Assembly (NCBI GenBank): GCA_029237695.1
Contig: CM055273.1
Span: 61,617,968-61,681,967, forward strand
From: Conchocele bisecta
Taxonomy: Eukaryota > Mollusca > Bivalvia > Lucinida > Thyasiridae
DNA: 64,000 bases
Direction: 5' to 3'
The translations under genes and the position numbers were made by a program. Under the pieces are notes generated by a model. It was not told the origin of the DNA. It searched no databases and saw nothing but the letters and a program-made list of their open reading frames with translations. This document shows positions 24,025-35,143 of this stretch, piece after piece. How positions within the stretch are numbered: the stretch's first letter is position 1; each line of letters opens with the position of its first letter.

Positions 24025-24599
24025 TACAAGCCTATTGATGTAAAAATGACTGTGTGTTTCAAATACTTTATGAATGTCAAAATCACCAACTTCATAATGG
24101 TCTCATGAGTGCGTTGTATGTCCAAACATTCAAATAATACCATAATACAGTTGCGGTTGGTTGAAACAATGGAATGAGTGTTTTATTTGAAGAATGAGTA
24201 AGCGTTTCAGTGATCCTGGGAAGGCCAAAATGGTTAAGGTCATGTAAATTGTGTCATAAGGAAGAAACTAACACAATCTGCATCATGATAATCACATGGC
24301 ACGCGCAAAGCGGTTGTCGAGGAGCCTTCAACGCAGCACAAACCGGCACTCCACGACCAGCGGTGTGCGGTCCCAAAAGAAAAGCAACAGTACGTGAAAT
24401 ACATCCAAATAAACCAAAGCAACGAAAGTCCCAGAGCAACTACCCCGCCCCCAACCCCATCAAAGAACCACAGGTGGACAAAGCGTGGCAGTGATGCTAA
24501 AATGGTTACCTAACTATGTTTAGAAACCAGCAGACAGTCAGAGAAATAAACGAGGATGGCCGCGGCCCGCATGTCGAACCGACGAGGCATTTGATGGTC
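24025..24599. other. Intergenic; short unrecognised frame
   Basis: A 94-codon frame (24210-24494) overlaps two minus-strand frames of similar length and has no recognised domain. I do not call it a gene. Confidence 0.35.
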
Positions 24600-25080
24600 T
24601 CAGAGTGTATTTATTTGAAGTTTGATGCCCAATAAGCATACAAAGTTTCAAGCAAATTTGACTTACGGTTACAGAGATAGTAGGTATGTGAAAACTTTAA
24701 CGAAAATTTTGACAGAAACTTTAACTCAAACTTCTAAGTCATTTGACCTTGACATAGGGGCACAGGGGCCGCATGAGTGGGACACGGAATGAATATATGG
24801 ATGATGACTAATAAGTATATGAAATTTCAAGTCAATGTGACTTAGGACTGCAGATATACGGTATTTAAAAACTTTAACGCAGATTTCGGAACGCAAACTT
24901 CTAAGTCATTTGACCTTGACATAGGGGCACAGGGGCCGCATGAGTGGGATACAGCATGAATATATGGATCATGACTAATAAGCATATGAAGTTTCAAGTC
25001 AATGTGACGGACGGGCGCACGGACACCGGACGTCATTGTGATGTGATCACTATGTCTCGCTTTCCACAAGCGGGCTCGAC
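24600..25080. repeat. Tandem copies of interspersed family B
   Basis: Two to three units of about 190 bp share aagtcatttgaccttgacat, ggggccgcatgagtggga and gtttcaagtcaatgtgac. Related copies occur at 290-560. Confidence 0.7.
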
Positions 25081-26272
25081 AAAAAGTGTCGTGAAATAAA
25101 AATTCGCATATAAAGCTTTAGAGGCGAATTTGTTTTCACGACAATTTGTTTTCTTTGAATGTCTGCTGGTTTCTAAGCATAATTAGGATTTTGTAAACCA
25201 TTTTGCCATCCATGCCACGCGTTATCCACCTGTGCAATGAACTACCGAGAACATAGTTGCTGCTAGAACAACACGAAGACATAACAGCAAGCGTGCCGCC
25301 TTGGAACGGCCAGTAAACCAAACAGTCCAATGGGCCGAAGAACCTGGTTAACGTGGCTACTCAAACCTTCCGCTTACCGCGCTACCATGCATAAAAAGGG
25401 TAGAAACATACAAGGCAATCAAAATGATTAATATAATCGACGGAAAAAGATTAAGGAAAATCACAACAACAACAAAATGAAAAGTCATGCAGAGCATGAT
25501 GTTATTAGCCGATCAAATCAGGGTTCAATATATGTCCACATTTTAGTAGTTACGGAATCTCAGGGAAAAGTGAGAGAAGTGTTGATTTCCTCCCCAACCA
25601 AATTCTCCCAGTTATATTAAGCTATCATTAATATCTGATCATAGCAATACGTATGGTAGTCAAATGTAAATGAACTAACCACAAGTTTATAAAACATTCT
25701 AATGTGTTAATCATTTCTCTATATGCTGGTATATTTGAGCAAAATAAGTAGATTCCGTTATATATATTGGGCCAAGTGATGTTGGTGTGGTAAGGGAACC
25801 TGCACCATATCAGCAAATGGTAGTTTCAGTGTTAAATGGATAGTGTATATCCCCCACTGTCGCGCCGTTAAACGCAAAAACGCTTATTTAAGATAAGCCA
25901 ACATGACATAAAATAATTTTGATGTTTTTTCCCCAAAACATCTGGCATCTAAGGGCCGTAATGGCTCCACTTTTCTCTCGGTACAGTATAAATATACTGC
26001 AGGGACAATCCCCACTCGTATATTGTTAATTAACAGTTTGTAGCGTATATTCTCGGCGGTATTTATACTCAAATGTACTTTGCAAAACAAATTACCTGTA
26101 TCTAATGGTTGTATCTTCTTGCAAATGAAGCTGATGTGTGCTTATCAAGATCACGTGATCGGCAACTGTTCGATTGATTGGTCAGCTGGGTGAGCCAACA
26201 TTGGTCAGGTCCAATCAAATTACGAATACAAAATATCACGTTTTGTAACGAATAGTTTGGGGTGATTTGTCG
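25081..26272. other. Intergenic, no gene recognised
   Basis: AT-rich with no exon-like segment or clear repeat family. Confidence 0.35.
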
Positions 26273-27142
26273 AGATTCCGGCACCGCGTGTTAATTTTTG
26301 TTTCTTGGTGGTTTTGTATACATATGGGGTCTGGCTTTCCGAAAAATCCGGGTGCCATTTTTCTCGGACACTTTCAAGGTCATTTCAAGGTCATTGACCT
26401 TTTTGGCATAATTGGAGCCCGTGTACCCTGAATTATACACCAATATGTCGTGTATACATATGACCCTAAACTGGTATAAATTACACAGAAGAAGCGACTA
26501 ATAGACACACTAAACATTTTCGGAAGATTCGATTTTCAACTCCCATATCTGGCGGTCATATTTTCAAGATGGATATTCTGAAGCTCTGTAAGTGTAGTAT
26601 ATTCAGACGTCCAGACTTTGTCTGCCCTACTTGTGTGGGTGTCAAAATTGTCTATGTTCATGAAAGTAAATTACTATGGATTTGCCATTTACTTGGCGGC
26701 CATTTTGAGTTTTCTGACAATAGAGTATGTTAACTGCACAATTATTCCAGTTGAAATAATTAACTGTTGAATATAGGTGAAGGCGCTTAGCATTACACAA
26801 ATATGTAGCAAGTCAACCGAAATCTCATAAATACCCGATTTTTGGCGGCCATCTTGAAAATATGATAATTATATACTGAATATTAGTGTAGTTTACGTAA
26901 CTTCTTTAATATATCCATCAGAAATGTTTTTGAATAAGTTACACCAATTTCCAAGTTAAGTACCATGACCTATTGGCTCATATATTGGCAGTTTTCGACT
27001 TCCGTCAAGCATAAAGTTCAATTACCTTGAAATGACATTGAACTTGGTTTAAACAAATGGCACCCGGATTTTTTGGAAACCTTATACATTCAAGTTTATA
27101 AAAGCACCGGGTGCCATAAATTAACACGAGGTGCCGGAATCT
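26273..27142. mobile_element. 870-bp element with inverted ends AGATTCCGGCACC
   Basis: The left end agattccggcaccgcgtgtt is matched by the inverted right end, and further inside aaatccgggtgccatttt (26344) is inverted at about 27056-27075. The arms total roughly 85 bp with indels. The interior repeats gcggccat and ttcaagatgg phrases. No coding sequence and no clear target duplication are seen. Confidence 0.6.
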
Positions 27143-27186
27143 TATATATATACCTACTTCCGTTCGAATCAGATGTATAATTACGG

Positions 27187-27345
27187 GAGCAGCTGTATTT
27201 TTACAGGTGCAGCTGTATTTTTTACAGGTGCAGCTATACTTTTTACAGGTGCAGCTATACAAATACAGATGCATCTGTATTTTTTTACAGGTGCAGCTAT
27301 ACATTTACAGCTGCAGCTGTACATTTTACAGCTGCAGCTACAACT
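27187..27345. repeat. Minisatellite of ACAGGTGCAGCTGTA-type units, block 1
   Basis: Units of about 20-22 bp carry CAGGTG or CAGCTG E-box-like cores separated by T-runs. Reading frames across it are artefacts. Confidence 0.85.
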
Positions 27346-27536
27346 AGAATGGTCAGTAAGCGAGGCTTACGGAATACCCACCCCCCCCACCCCCACCCCC
27401 GCGTGGGCCCAGGTACCCATAAATATGTAAACTTTTCCAAGTGTGTGGGCTTGTGACCTCTTGACTCATGGCTTAGCGGGGGCGGCACGAACGTGAATGT
27501 GAAGCAGATCCGAGCAAGGAAATATAAGTTATAACC

Positions 27537-28046
27537 GATGTCTCTGATGTTATGTTTTGTAAAGAGACTAAATATGTAATCTTGACCTTGTGATCAGCGG
27601 GGATATGTCACAGCATGATAGTAGAGCCTTAGATGAATGCATGCATGAAATATTAAGAATTTTAGATAGTTATAACATATTTCTCTGATGTTAAGTTTTG
27701 TAAAGAGACCATGTATTTGACCTTTACCTTGGGATCAGCGGGGGTTGGACGGTCGTGGATTTGGCACAGCATGGTAGTAGAGCCTTACAGGAATGCATGT
27801 GTGAAATATTAAGAATTTTAGATGAAGGAAATAGAAGTTATAACAATATTTTTCTGATGTTAAGTTTTGTAAAGAGCCTAGGTATTTGACCTTGACCATG
27901 GGATCAGCGGGGGTTGGACGGTCTTAGATTTGACACAGCATGGTAGTAGAGCCTTACAGGAATGCATGTGTGAAATATTAAGCAATTTAGATGAAGGAAA
28001 TAGAAGTTCTAACAATATTTCTCTGATGTTAAGTTTTGTACTAAGT
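27537..28046. repeat. Three tandem units of about 140-175 bp
   Basis: Each unit contains ctctgatgttaagttttgta, ggatcagcgggg, cacagcatggtagtagagcc and gaaatattaag. The array separates the two minisatellite blocks. Confidence 0.8.
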
Positions 28047-28055
28047 ATTTATAAA

Positions 28056-28370
28056 AATACAGGTGCATCTGTATTTTTTACTTACAGGTGCACCTATACA
28101 TTTACAGCTGCAGTTGTACATTTTACAGGTGCAGCTATATATTTACAGGTGCAGCTATAAAACTGCAGGTGCAGCTGTATTATTTACAGGTGCAACTATA
28201 CATTTTGCAGCTGCAGCTATAAAAAATACAGGTGCAGCTGTATGTTTTACAGTCGCAGCTGTATTTTTCACAGGTGCAACTGTATATTTACAGGTGCAGT
28301 TGTATTTTTTACAGCCGCACCTGTATATTTACAGGTGCACCTGTATATTTTTATAGCTGCACCTGTAAAT
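28056..28370. repeat. Minisatellite of ACAGGTGCAGCTGTA-type units, block 2
   Basis: Some fourteen units like those of block 1, nearly all with a CAGGTG, CAGCTG or CAGTTG core. Confidence 0.85.
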
Positions 28371-28561
28371 TTAGTTTTGACCCCGTTCGTACACCATACA
28401 ACTGTTCCTTGTAGTTATACAGACATAGATTATACCCAGTGAAAATGTGTAGCATATCCTCACAATTTTATGGATTAATGTTTACCAATAATATTTATTT
28501 CAAAGATACATAATATACATCAAATTATATGCATTTGTGTTTTACCATTTTCCCCACTCCA

Positions 28562-29252
28562 TTACTCCACAAGAGGTGCTTGAAAATTTACCAAACAAGA
28601 AATTACGAAAACACATCGAGTGAATACAGGCTGCAAGGATTGTGGAATGATTCTTTGGAGGATTTTGAACTTTTTCATTCTTTCAATGAAACGCTCAACA
28701 TGAATTATATGTTTAGCAATTTCTTTTGTCGCAGCTTCCTCTTGTGGAGTAAATCTGTGTCTCGTACCAAGAAATGGTGGCCTAATCATTTTCACTTGAC
28801 GCTCATTCAGCAGAGCATCAATTAAAAACCCTCGGTCCGCCATAATGACATCACCTGGCTCAAGGAAATATAAACAATCAGACTGTTTTACAATTTCCTT
28901 GTCACTAATGCTTCCTTCGAAGTGCATATAATTGTTTGTACAGTAACTGGATCCATGTGATGATGATGGTGGAAACCAGACGTGTATTGGTTTTGAACCG
29001 ATAAACTAAATCCTGGTGCTATAAGCCGAGACGTAGACGTATTAAGGTCATGAATAATTGGTTCATTGGTGACATAGTTCTTTTGCGCATCAGACACATT
29101 AGAATTCCAATAGTTCATATTTTCTGTACATTTCCCTAAAAAATCCCACAGACACATGAATTGAATGTAAGTTAATCCAATATAAAATTTAAAGGCTTTA
29201 TCATCATCCTTGACACAGTCAACATTGAATGTGTTATGAAATGCAGTAGATG
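28562..29252 (-). pseudogene. THAP/DDE_Tnp_4 transposase relic, C-terminal half
   Basis: Read from 29252 downward, the first segment gives a KDDDKAFKFYIGL then LWDFLGKCTENMNYW stretch, typical of the helix-turn-helix region that precedes DDE_Tnp_4 domains. The frame at 28927-28562 then gives HFEGSISDKEIVKQSD, EPGDVIMADRGFLIDAL, KMIRPPFLGTRHRFTPQEEA, IIHVERFIERMKKFKILQRI and ISCLVNFQAPLVE. This is the C-terminal half of the catalytic domain, with the MADRGF aspartate and the HVER glutamate region. The segment with the first catalytic aspartate is scrambled. The N-terminal half lies beyond the inserted element at 35718-36343. It resembles Harbinger/ISL2EU-type transposases that carry a THAP domain. 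Confidence 0.85.
29250..29252. other. Target-site duplication ATG, left copy
   Basis: The trinucleotide preceding TAGTAGAGGC at the left end. The same ATG follows the mirror sequence at 35718-35720. Confidence 0.7.
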
Positions 29253-29826
29253 TAGTAGAGGCAAATTAACACATATCCGTGACCAATTATCTGAGACAAA
29301 GGTTTGAGCACATTTTCCACATCTACATTCAATTACGAAAAAAATGAGCGGGGGTGACCCTCGCGAAAATGCTGGCAATTTCCGTGAGGAGGCAAAATCC
29401 AAGATGGCCGCCATTTTCAGTCGAATTGGCCATGTGTGGGTTCCTTTTGATCATTGAAGTTGGTTTTTGTGGCTAAAACTTCTGTTACCATGAGCAGAAA
29501 GTATCTGCAAAGAATATTATGTCTGAAAAATGCATACAGGATGAAATAATCCAAGATGGCCGCCATTTTCAGTCCAATTATTCATTAACGGCTACAGAAG
29601 GGTTATTTTTGACCAATTGAAGTTGTTTTTCTAGTTTAGAACCTCTGCTAACATGAAGAGAAAATATCTGCAAAGAATATTTTACATGAAAATTGCATAG
29701 AGGACAGAAAAATCCAAGATGGCCGCCATTTTTTCATAAAAATATTCAATTACATGCTTAATAAATAGCAGTGAATTCCGTTTTGCAGCCTAAATTTCTG
29801 TTTTGAAGAGGACAATGTAATTACAC
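29253..29826 (+). repeat. Left terminal inverted repeat of the Academ-like element
   Basis: It matches 35144-35717 in inverse with scattered substitutions and small indels. It contains three copies of AATCCAAGATGGCCGCCATT (near 29395, 29548, 29710) spaced about 150-160 bp apart, each preceded by an AT-rich segment. Confidence 0.9.
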
Positions 29827-29829
29827 TAT

Positions 29830-30454
29830 TATGTGGGGGGTGGGGGGATTTTGTCCTACCTTGTATTTGAACGGGGGGATTATGTCCTAGCTGTATTTTG
29901 GACGGGGGTAACTTGTCCTCAGAAGTAAAACAACATTCATTCATACACTTTTGTTCCGATCTATTTCTTGACCACGGATTAAATTACATAATGGCTTTCA
30001 GATTTATGTATTCAGTTTATTAAAACTTTATTTATTATTAATATATCATATGTAGCTAATTTACTTTAATTGCTTTAAATGATTTAACTAATTACATGTA
30101 CATACAATGTGTTACTTATGCTATTAGTTACAAACAGTGTGTGTGTCAATGTAATTATTTGATTATCATCAAACATCAATAAATAAAAATCCAGAGTTAT
30201 CTTCCTTGTATTCTTACTTACTTGAATGATGTAATGAGCTGAACAGCAGTCTTATCATTGGTCAATTGTGATCTAACTACGCTGCCATTTATTACCAGTT
30301 TTTAATCTGATGTTCATAACTGCATTTGTTGCAGAAGCTGAACAAAGCAGTCTTATCATTGGTCAATTGTGATTTAACTACGCTACCATTTATTTTCAAA
30401 AGTATGTCCTGGCATAAACTTTCTATTATAATTTGATGCATTCAGAAACATAAG
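29830..30454 (+). promoter_or_regulatory. Upstream region of the Academ-like reading frame with direct repeats
   Basis: A G-rich triple repeat (gggggattttgtcct-like) occurs at 29838-29925. A segment of about 45 bp (gcagtcttatcattggtcaa ... ctacgctgccatttatt) at 30246-30292 recurs at 30347-30393 with two or three differences. ATTGGTCAA contains an inverted CCAAT box. Its role as a promoter is inference from its position just before the coding region. Confidence 0.4.
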
Positions 30455-33400
30455 ATGTCTGAACATATGTCTGAACCACTAATCAGAGCGCTTCCTCCAA
30501 TGACAAGGGGACTGAAACGGACAAAAGAGTTGTGTATTATATGCGACCTAGAGTGTGATGAGGATAGAAGCAGTTATCCTATTGATTTATGGAATACGCT
30601 GAAGGAATCAGCAAAAGGTTGGAGAGGCCTGGATCGCCATGGAGACATGTATGATAACGTAGCATGGGATAATGGACCCACAGGTATCTTTTTCCACAAA
30701 AAGTGTAAAATGCAGCTTTGTAGCACGAGGAAGCTACAACAAGCCATTGCAAGACAGAGAAAGTGACAGAGATAGAACAGGAAGCACAACCGCCAGTAGA
30801 TGTAGAAGATAGCGACACAGCTTCATCCAGTAGACGACTACGTCACTGCAGTGGACCACTGCACAATAAGCTGCTATGTATCTGGTGCATGAAGTCAGAT
30901 AATCCCAAACATCCACAGGAAGGGAAATTGTGCCTGCTCCAACAGGAGTGTGCATGGAGAACATTCAAATCACACACGGTCTACCTAGAGGATGATACAA
31001 TGCGAGATCGAATATTAGCGTTATTGATTCCACAAATGATCCATTTGCCGCTGAAATTCGGTATCATCGTGGCTGCTGGAAAAGGTATGTTCAGCCAGTC
31101 TACCGTACCGAAGAAGGGGAGGACACTACTCTGCACTTGCAAAGTGTGAGGTATGCTGAAGTGCAACAGATGTTTTTTCAACATGTTCAGAAAGTTGTTT
31201 TCGAACTGAAAGAACCAAGGTCATTGCAAGGACTTCTGCTAGATTATACCAGTCTCATGAAAAACTTTGGATTTGATATGACTACAACAAAATCTAGCAC
31301 AATTAAGCAACTGCTACAGAAGGAATTTGAAGATAAAATTGGTTTTCATGTTCGTTTTCACAAGAACAAGAGCACCATTGTTTATGACACATCAGAAGGA
31401 GGGAGTTATATAGAGGCTGCAATATATTCATGGGGTGTAAGTGATGAACAATTGCTGAATTCTGTTGCAAGACGTTTGAAGCAGAAGCTTACAAATGATG
31501 AAATCATGGCATGGCCACCAACTGCTAATGAGTTGGATCTTCCAGAAGAGCCAAATATGCTCTTGCGTATGTTTCTGACTTGGCTTAGAAATCCGGCTCA
31601 AACTTCTTTTAGTACACCATGTGACGAACCAGATATATTGAGTATTGCGTCACTGATATCTTCGTTTGTCACGAGGAAACGCACAGCCATGAAGACATTA
31701 TTGTCTGTGACAATCCATGGGCTAACAAGAAGCCGCGAAATAGTGGACATTCTAAATAAACTGTCACTTGGCATAAGTTACCAAGATGTCCTCAATCTGT
31801 ATGCCTCGTGGGCAAAACAAGACATTGAAGAGAATGAGGTTTGCCCAGAAGAGCTGGCAGAAGGCTTTCCTGGAACGGCTGTCATGGACAATGATGATTT
31901 TCAAGACGACACCCTCACTGGTGCAAACACATCACATCGAACCAATGTTATGTTCATTCAACCAGAAGATGTTGCCATAGCTAGTGGCAGTTCAGATCTA
32001 TCCTTGACAAAGGCTAGTGAGTTGAAGTCAGTAACAGCAACATTGCATAATGTTGAGCCTTATAAGACAGTAAAGCGTGGTGTTCCAGCTATCAGGCCAG
32101 TAGTTGATATCACACCAGAAGACACACACAAACAGCGTCTGAAGGGAACAGTTCATACGTTGTTGCGAACTGACTCTGATGGGAAATGTATAGCAGCAGA
32201 CACACAAAGAGTTGGTGCATTTTCTGGTTTCCATGCCCGAATTCAAAAGAAAGTTGTCAAAAGTAAGCCATACTACTTTCTTACTTTTCCTAAGCCTCCT
32301 CAGAAGTCAGTTGTTCATGAAGTGATGTGTAGGATGGTTGCAGCTGCCACCAAGAAATGTATGCCCTTTATTCAGCTTGTAGGAGATCAACCAGTATATG
32401 CCCTCATGGTTCAGTTGAAGAATGAGAATCCAGAAAAGTTTGATCTTATACTTCCATTCCTTGGTCCATTCCATGCTCACATGTCCTTTATATCAGCAAT
32501 GAATAAAAGATTCAAAGGATCTGGCTTATCGGACATTCTTATAGCAGCCGATGTTATCGCAGAGGGATCAGTAGATCGGGCACTGTCAGGAAAGCACTAT
32601 AAACGCAGTATCAGATGTCTGAAAGTGATGTATGAGGCACTTTCTCGTCGAGTCATTCGTCAGGGACTGGAAATATCATCTGAACTCAAACAAGAACTTG
32701 AAGTATTGAAAACCCCAGCTACATCTTCCAAGGAGGAGATGAAGGCACAATATGATGAGCTAGAATCTAATCCAGAATTGTCTTCTTTTGTAGATGAGGC
32801 ATTCAAGATAGTTGAAACTGCTGGCAGCCCAATGGCTAAATACTGGTTGAGTTTCATGAATATGGTGGAGATTCTCTTGATGAACAATCATGCATTGAGA
32901 ATCCAAGATTGGGATGCTTTCAAGGCATCACTAAGGATGATGTTGCCTTGGATGCAGATATATGACAACGACAAATATGGAAGATGGCTTGTAGAGTTCT
33001 GGCTCGAGATACGTTGTCTGGATGAGGATAAGTCTCGCTACATGAGAGAGGGACTGTTTTCGCAGTCAATGACAGGCAGACCATACTCATGTTTGCCCTT
33101 GGATCTCTGGATAGAGATGACCATGAACAAAGGATCAAAGATGAAAGCTGGGTGGTCGAGGATTTTGAAGAATGAGCCTCAGTTGTTGATTCACACTAGG
33201 AACGTAAATTTCATCAACAGAGTGAGGGTGTCTCTCCATGCCATTGCAGATTTGGCAAATTCCACTCATGGTCACAGTGAGAATTCTCGAACTCGTCTCA
33301 GAATCGACGAACAGGCAATACAAGATGTAGATAGTTGCATGACAGAATTTTCATGTGATCCATTTGATCTCGCAAGTCCTACATTGCGATCATTGCAGAC

Positions 33401-33653
33401 TGGGATAGTTGCATCAGAACGGCTGGTAATCGATTTTGAATCGGCCCATGCTGATGGCGAAGCTTCTGTGAGCAAGTTCATTGGAGAGAGAATGTTCTCG
33501 AGTGAAACATCGTTTGATGCAGCACTCCACAGAAATAAAAGACACAACTTTAGCAATCCTCCCATTGCTAACGCTGGATCAAAAACAGTTACAAAAACTG
33601 ATGCAATGGAGAATAGGGCTATGGCAGAAGTCATCACTCTTGCAGAAGGCTGA
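30455..33653 (+). pseudogene. Academ-like transposase, N-terminal and DDE-like part (frame-broken)
   Basis: Three consecutive frames join by single-base shifts. Frame one (30455-30766) has a CIIC ... HKKC zinc module. The frame from 30763 has an LCIWCMKSDNPKH module. A shift near 31022 leads into DPFAAEIRYHRGCWKRYV, completing the second Cys/His module, and the long frame to 33653 (838 codons from the internal ATG at 31137). In that frame, GTAVMDNDDFQDDTL at residues 246-260, VGDQPVYALM near 415-424 and FHAHMSFISAMNKRFKGSGL near 445-464 follow the order of the catalytic blocks of uncharacterised metazoan transposase-like proteins; the DDE reading is inference. Both shifts look like one-base losses. 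A TGA at 33651 ends it in the frame of the next segment. Confidence 0.75.
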
Positions 33654-35033
33654 ACTGACACATTTGATCTTGTACAAGTAATGCAAAACCGAGTGACCGA
33701 AGAATGTCTTCCCATTTTTAATGTCAATGGAACCATGAGAAAGGGTCAGAAGTCAAAGCTGATTGAAAAACTAAAGTTTGTAGAACTTTCCATACAAGAC
33801 CCATACATCGCATTGATTGACATGGGGTTTCTTTGGCGGCTAGCCACTCCATCTGTTGAAGATAAAGATACCAGGGATGAGAATGTCTTTACATGGGGAA
33901 ATTATGCTGAAAAGATATTCTCCTTGGCATGTGCTCGTCATCGAAATGCACACACTGTGGTGTTTGTTAACGACACTTACGATGTTCCAAACTTCACCAA
34001 GGACAGTGAACATGAACATAGATATGCGGGAGTTTCGAAGAACATCTACATGAAGAAAGAAGACAGGATTCCTTCGACACGAGAATTTAACGAGATGTTC
34101 AAGAATTCCAAAAACAAAATACGACTTCAGCAATTTCTGAAGAAAGAATTCAGAGATATCGCACAGAAGAAAGTAAATGTACAGTTCCTTTACTCAGTAA
34201 GAGATAAGTGCTGGGATCTCTCATCTGACAAAGAAGACACAAGAAAAGTGGAGTTTGAGTGTCAACACCTGGAAGCCGACACAATACTGCTGTACATCTA
34301 CTCTGCGATAAGGAAAGCAGGAGAAACAGATGTGGTTGTCATCGATGCTGAGGATACTGATGTGGTTGTTCTTTCAGCATATGTTGCCCACAAGATAGAT
34401 GGAGATTTAGGAATCAAACGAAAGTCATCAGTCTATGACAGTAAGTTTCTATGCTCAGATTACGACTCCAACATTATTCTACCGCTTCACATTTTCACAG
34501 GCTCAGATGCAGCTACCGCATTCTTTGGTCATGGAAAGAAAACTGTTTTTGATACAGTGAAAACAAGTAATGAAGCACACACGTTGTTGGAGACTTTGGG
34601 AAGCTCACTGCCCATGTCCGAAACAACTGTAGAAAGCATGACAGAGTTTACCGTGAAATATGTCTACAAAGACAAAGTCAGTAAAACCCTAGCGGAGGCG
34701 AGAGCGACAAAGTGGAAGAATATGAAGAAGAAATCCACTCTCAGAATCCCACCAGATATAGATTCACACCGTTTGAAGGTTGAGAGAGCCAACTATCAGG
34801 TCTACACATTATTGAGATACGATTTACCAGACGCTCCACCTTCCCCACTTGGACATGGATGGCTAATGAATGGGGAAAAGTGTGAACCACTTCGTTATAC
34901 CAAACCAGCACTTCCCCAAACATTAAATGACATGATTGCTGGAAGTAAATCTGTTGAACAAGCAGATGATACATCCTCTGACATTTCAACGGACTCGGAC
35001 GGTGAAGAGGATGATATGTTCACAGATATTTAG
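33654..35033 (+). CDS. XPG/FEN1-like nuclease module of the Academ-like element
   Basis: This 450-codon frame from ATG at 33681 is in the same frame as the preceding 838-codon frame and separated by a single TGA, so it was probably one protein. Acidic residues fall in the FEN1/XPG pattern: D47 in IALIDMGF, D98/D101 in VVFVNDTYD, E198/D200 in HLEADTILL, D222/D225/D227 in VVIDAEDTDVVVL and D276 in FTGSDAATAFFGHG. These would bind two metal ions for structure-specific cleavage of DNA in that superfamily. The last 40 residues are acidic and probably disordered. Whether it is translated on its own from 33681 is unknown. Confidence 0.75.
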   Translation, partial: TDTFDLVQVMQNRVTEECLPIFNVNGTMRKGQKSKLIEKLKFVELSIQDPYIALIDMGFLWRLATPSVEDKDTRDENVFTWGNYAEKIFSLACARHRNAHTVVFVNDTYDVPNFTKDSEHEHRYAGVSKNIYMKKEDRIPSTREFNEMFKNSKNKIRLQQFLKKEFRDIAQKKVNVQFLYSVRDKCWDLSSDKEDTRKVEFECQHLEADTILLYIYSAIRKAGETDVVVIDAEDTDVVVLSAYVAHKIDGDLGIKRKSSVYDSKFLCSDYDSNIILPLHIFTGSDAATAFFGHGKKTVFDTVKTSNEAHTLLETLGSSLPMSETTVESMTEFTVKYVYKDKVSKTLAEARATKWKNMKKKSTLRIPPDIDSHRLKVERANYQVYTLLRYDLPDAPPSPLGHGWLMNGEKCEPLRYTKPALPQTLNDMIAGSKSVEQADDTSSDISTDSDGEEDDMFTDI

Positions 35034-35143
35034 AAACCTGAACCACCCATTGCCTTTCTTAAGTACAACATTTTCAAGAATATGGCAGCCATCTTGGATT
35101 TTCAAACTTGTAAAATTTGCTAATTTTAACAAAGTATACAATA

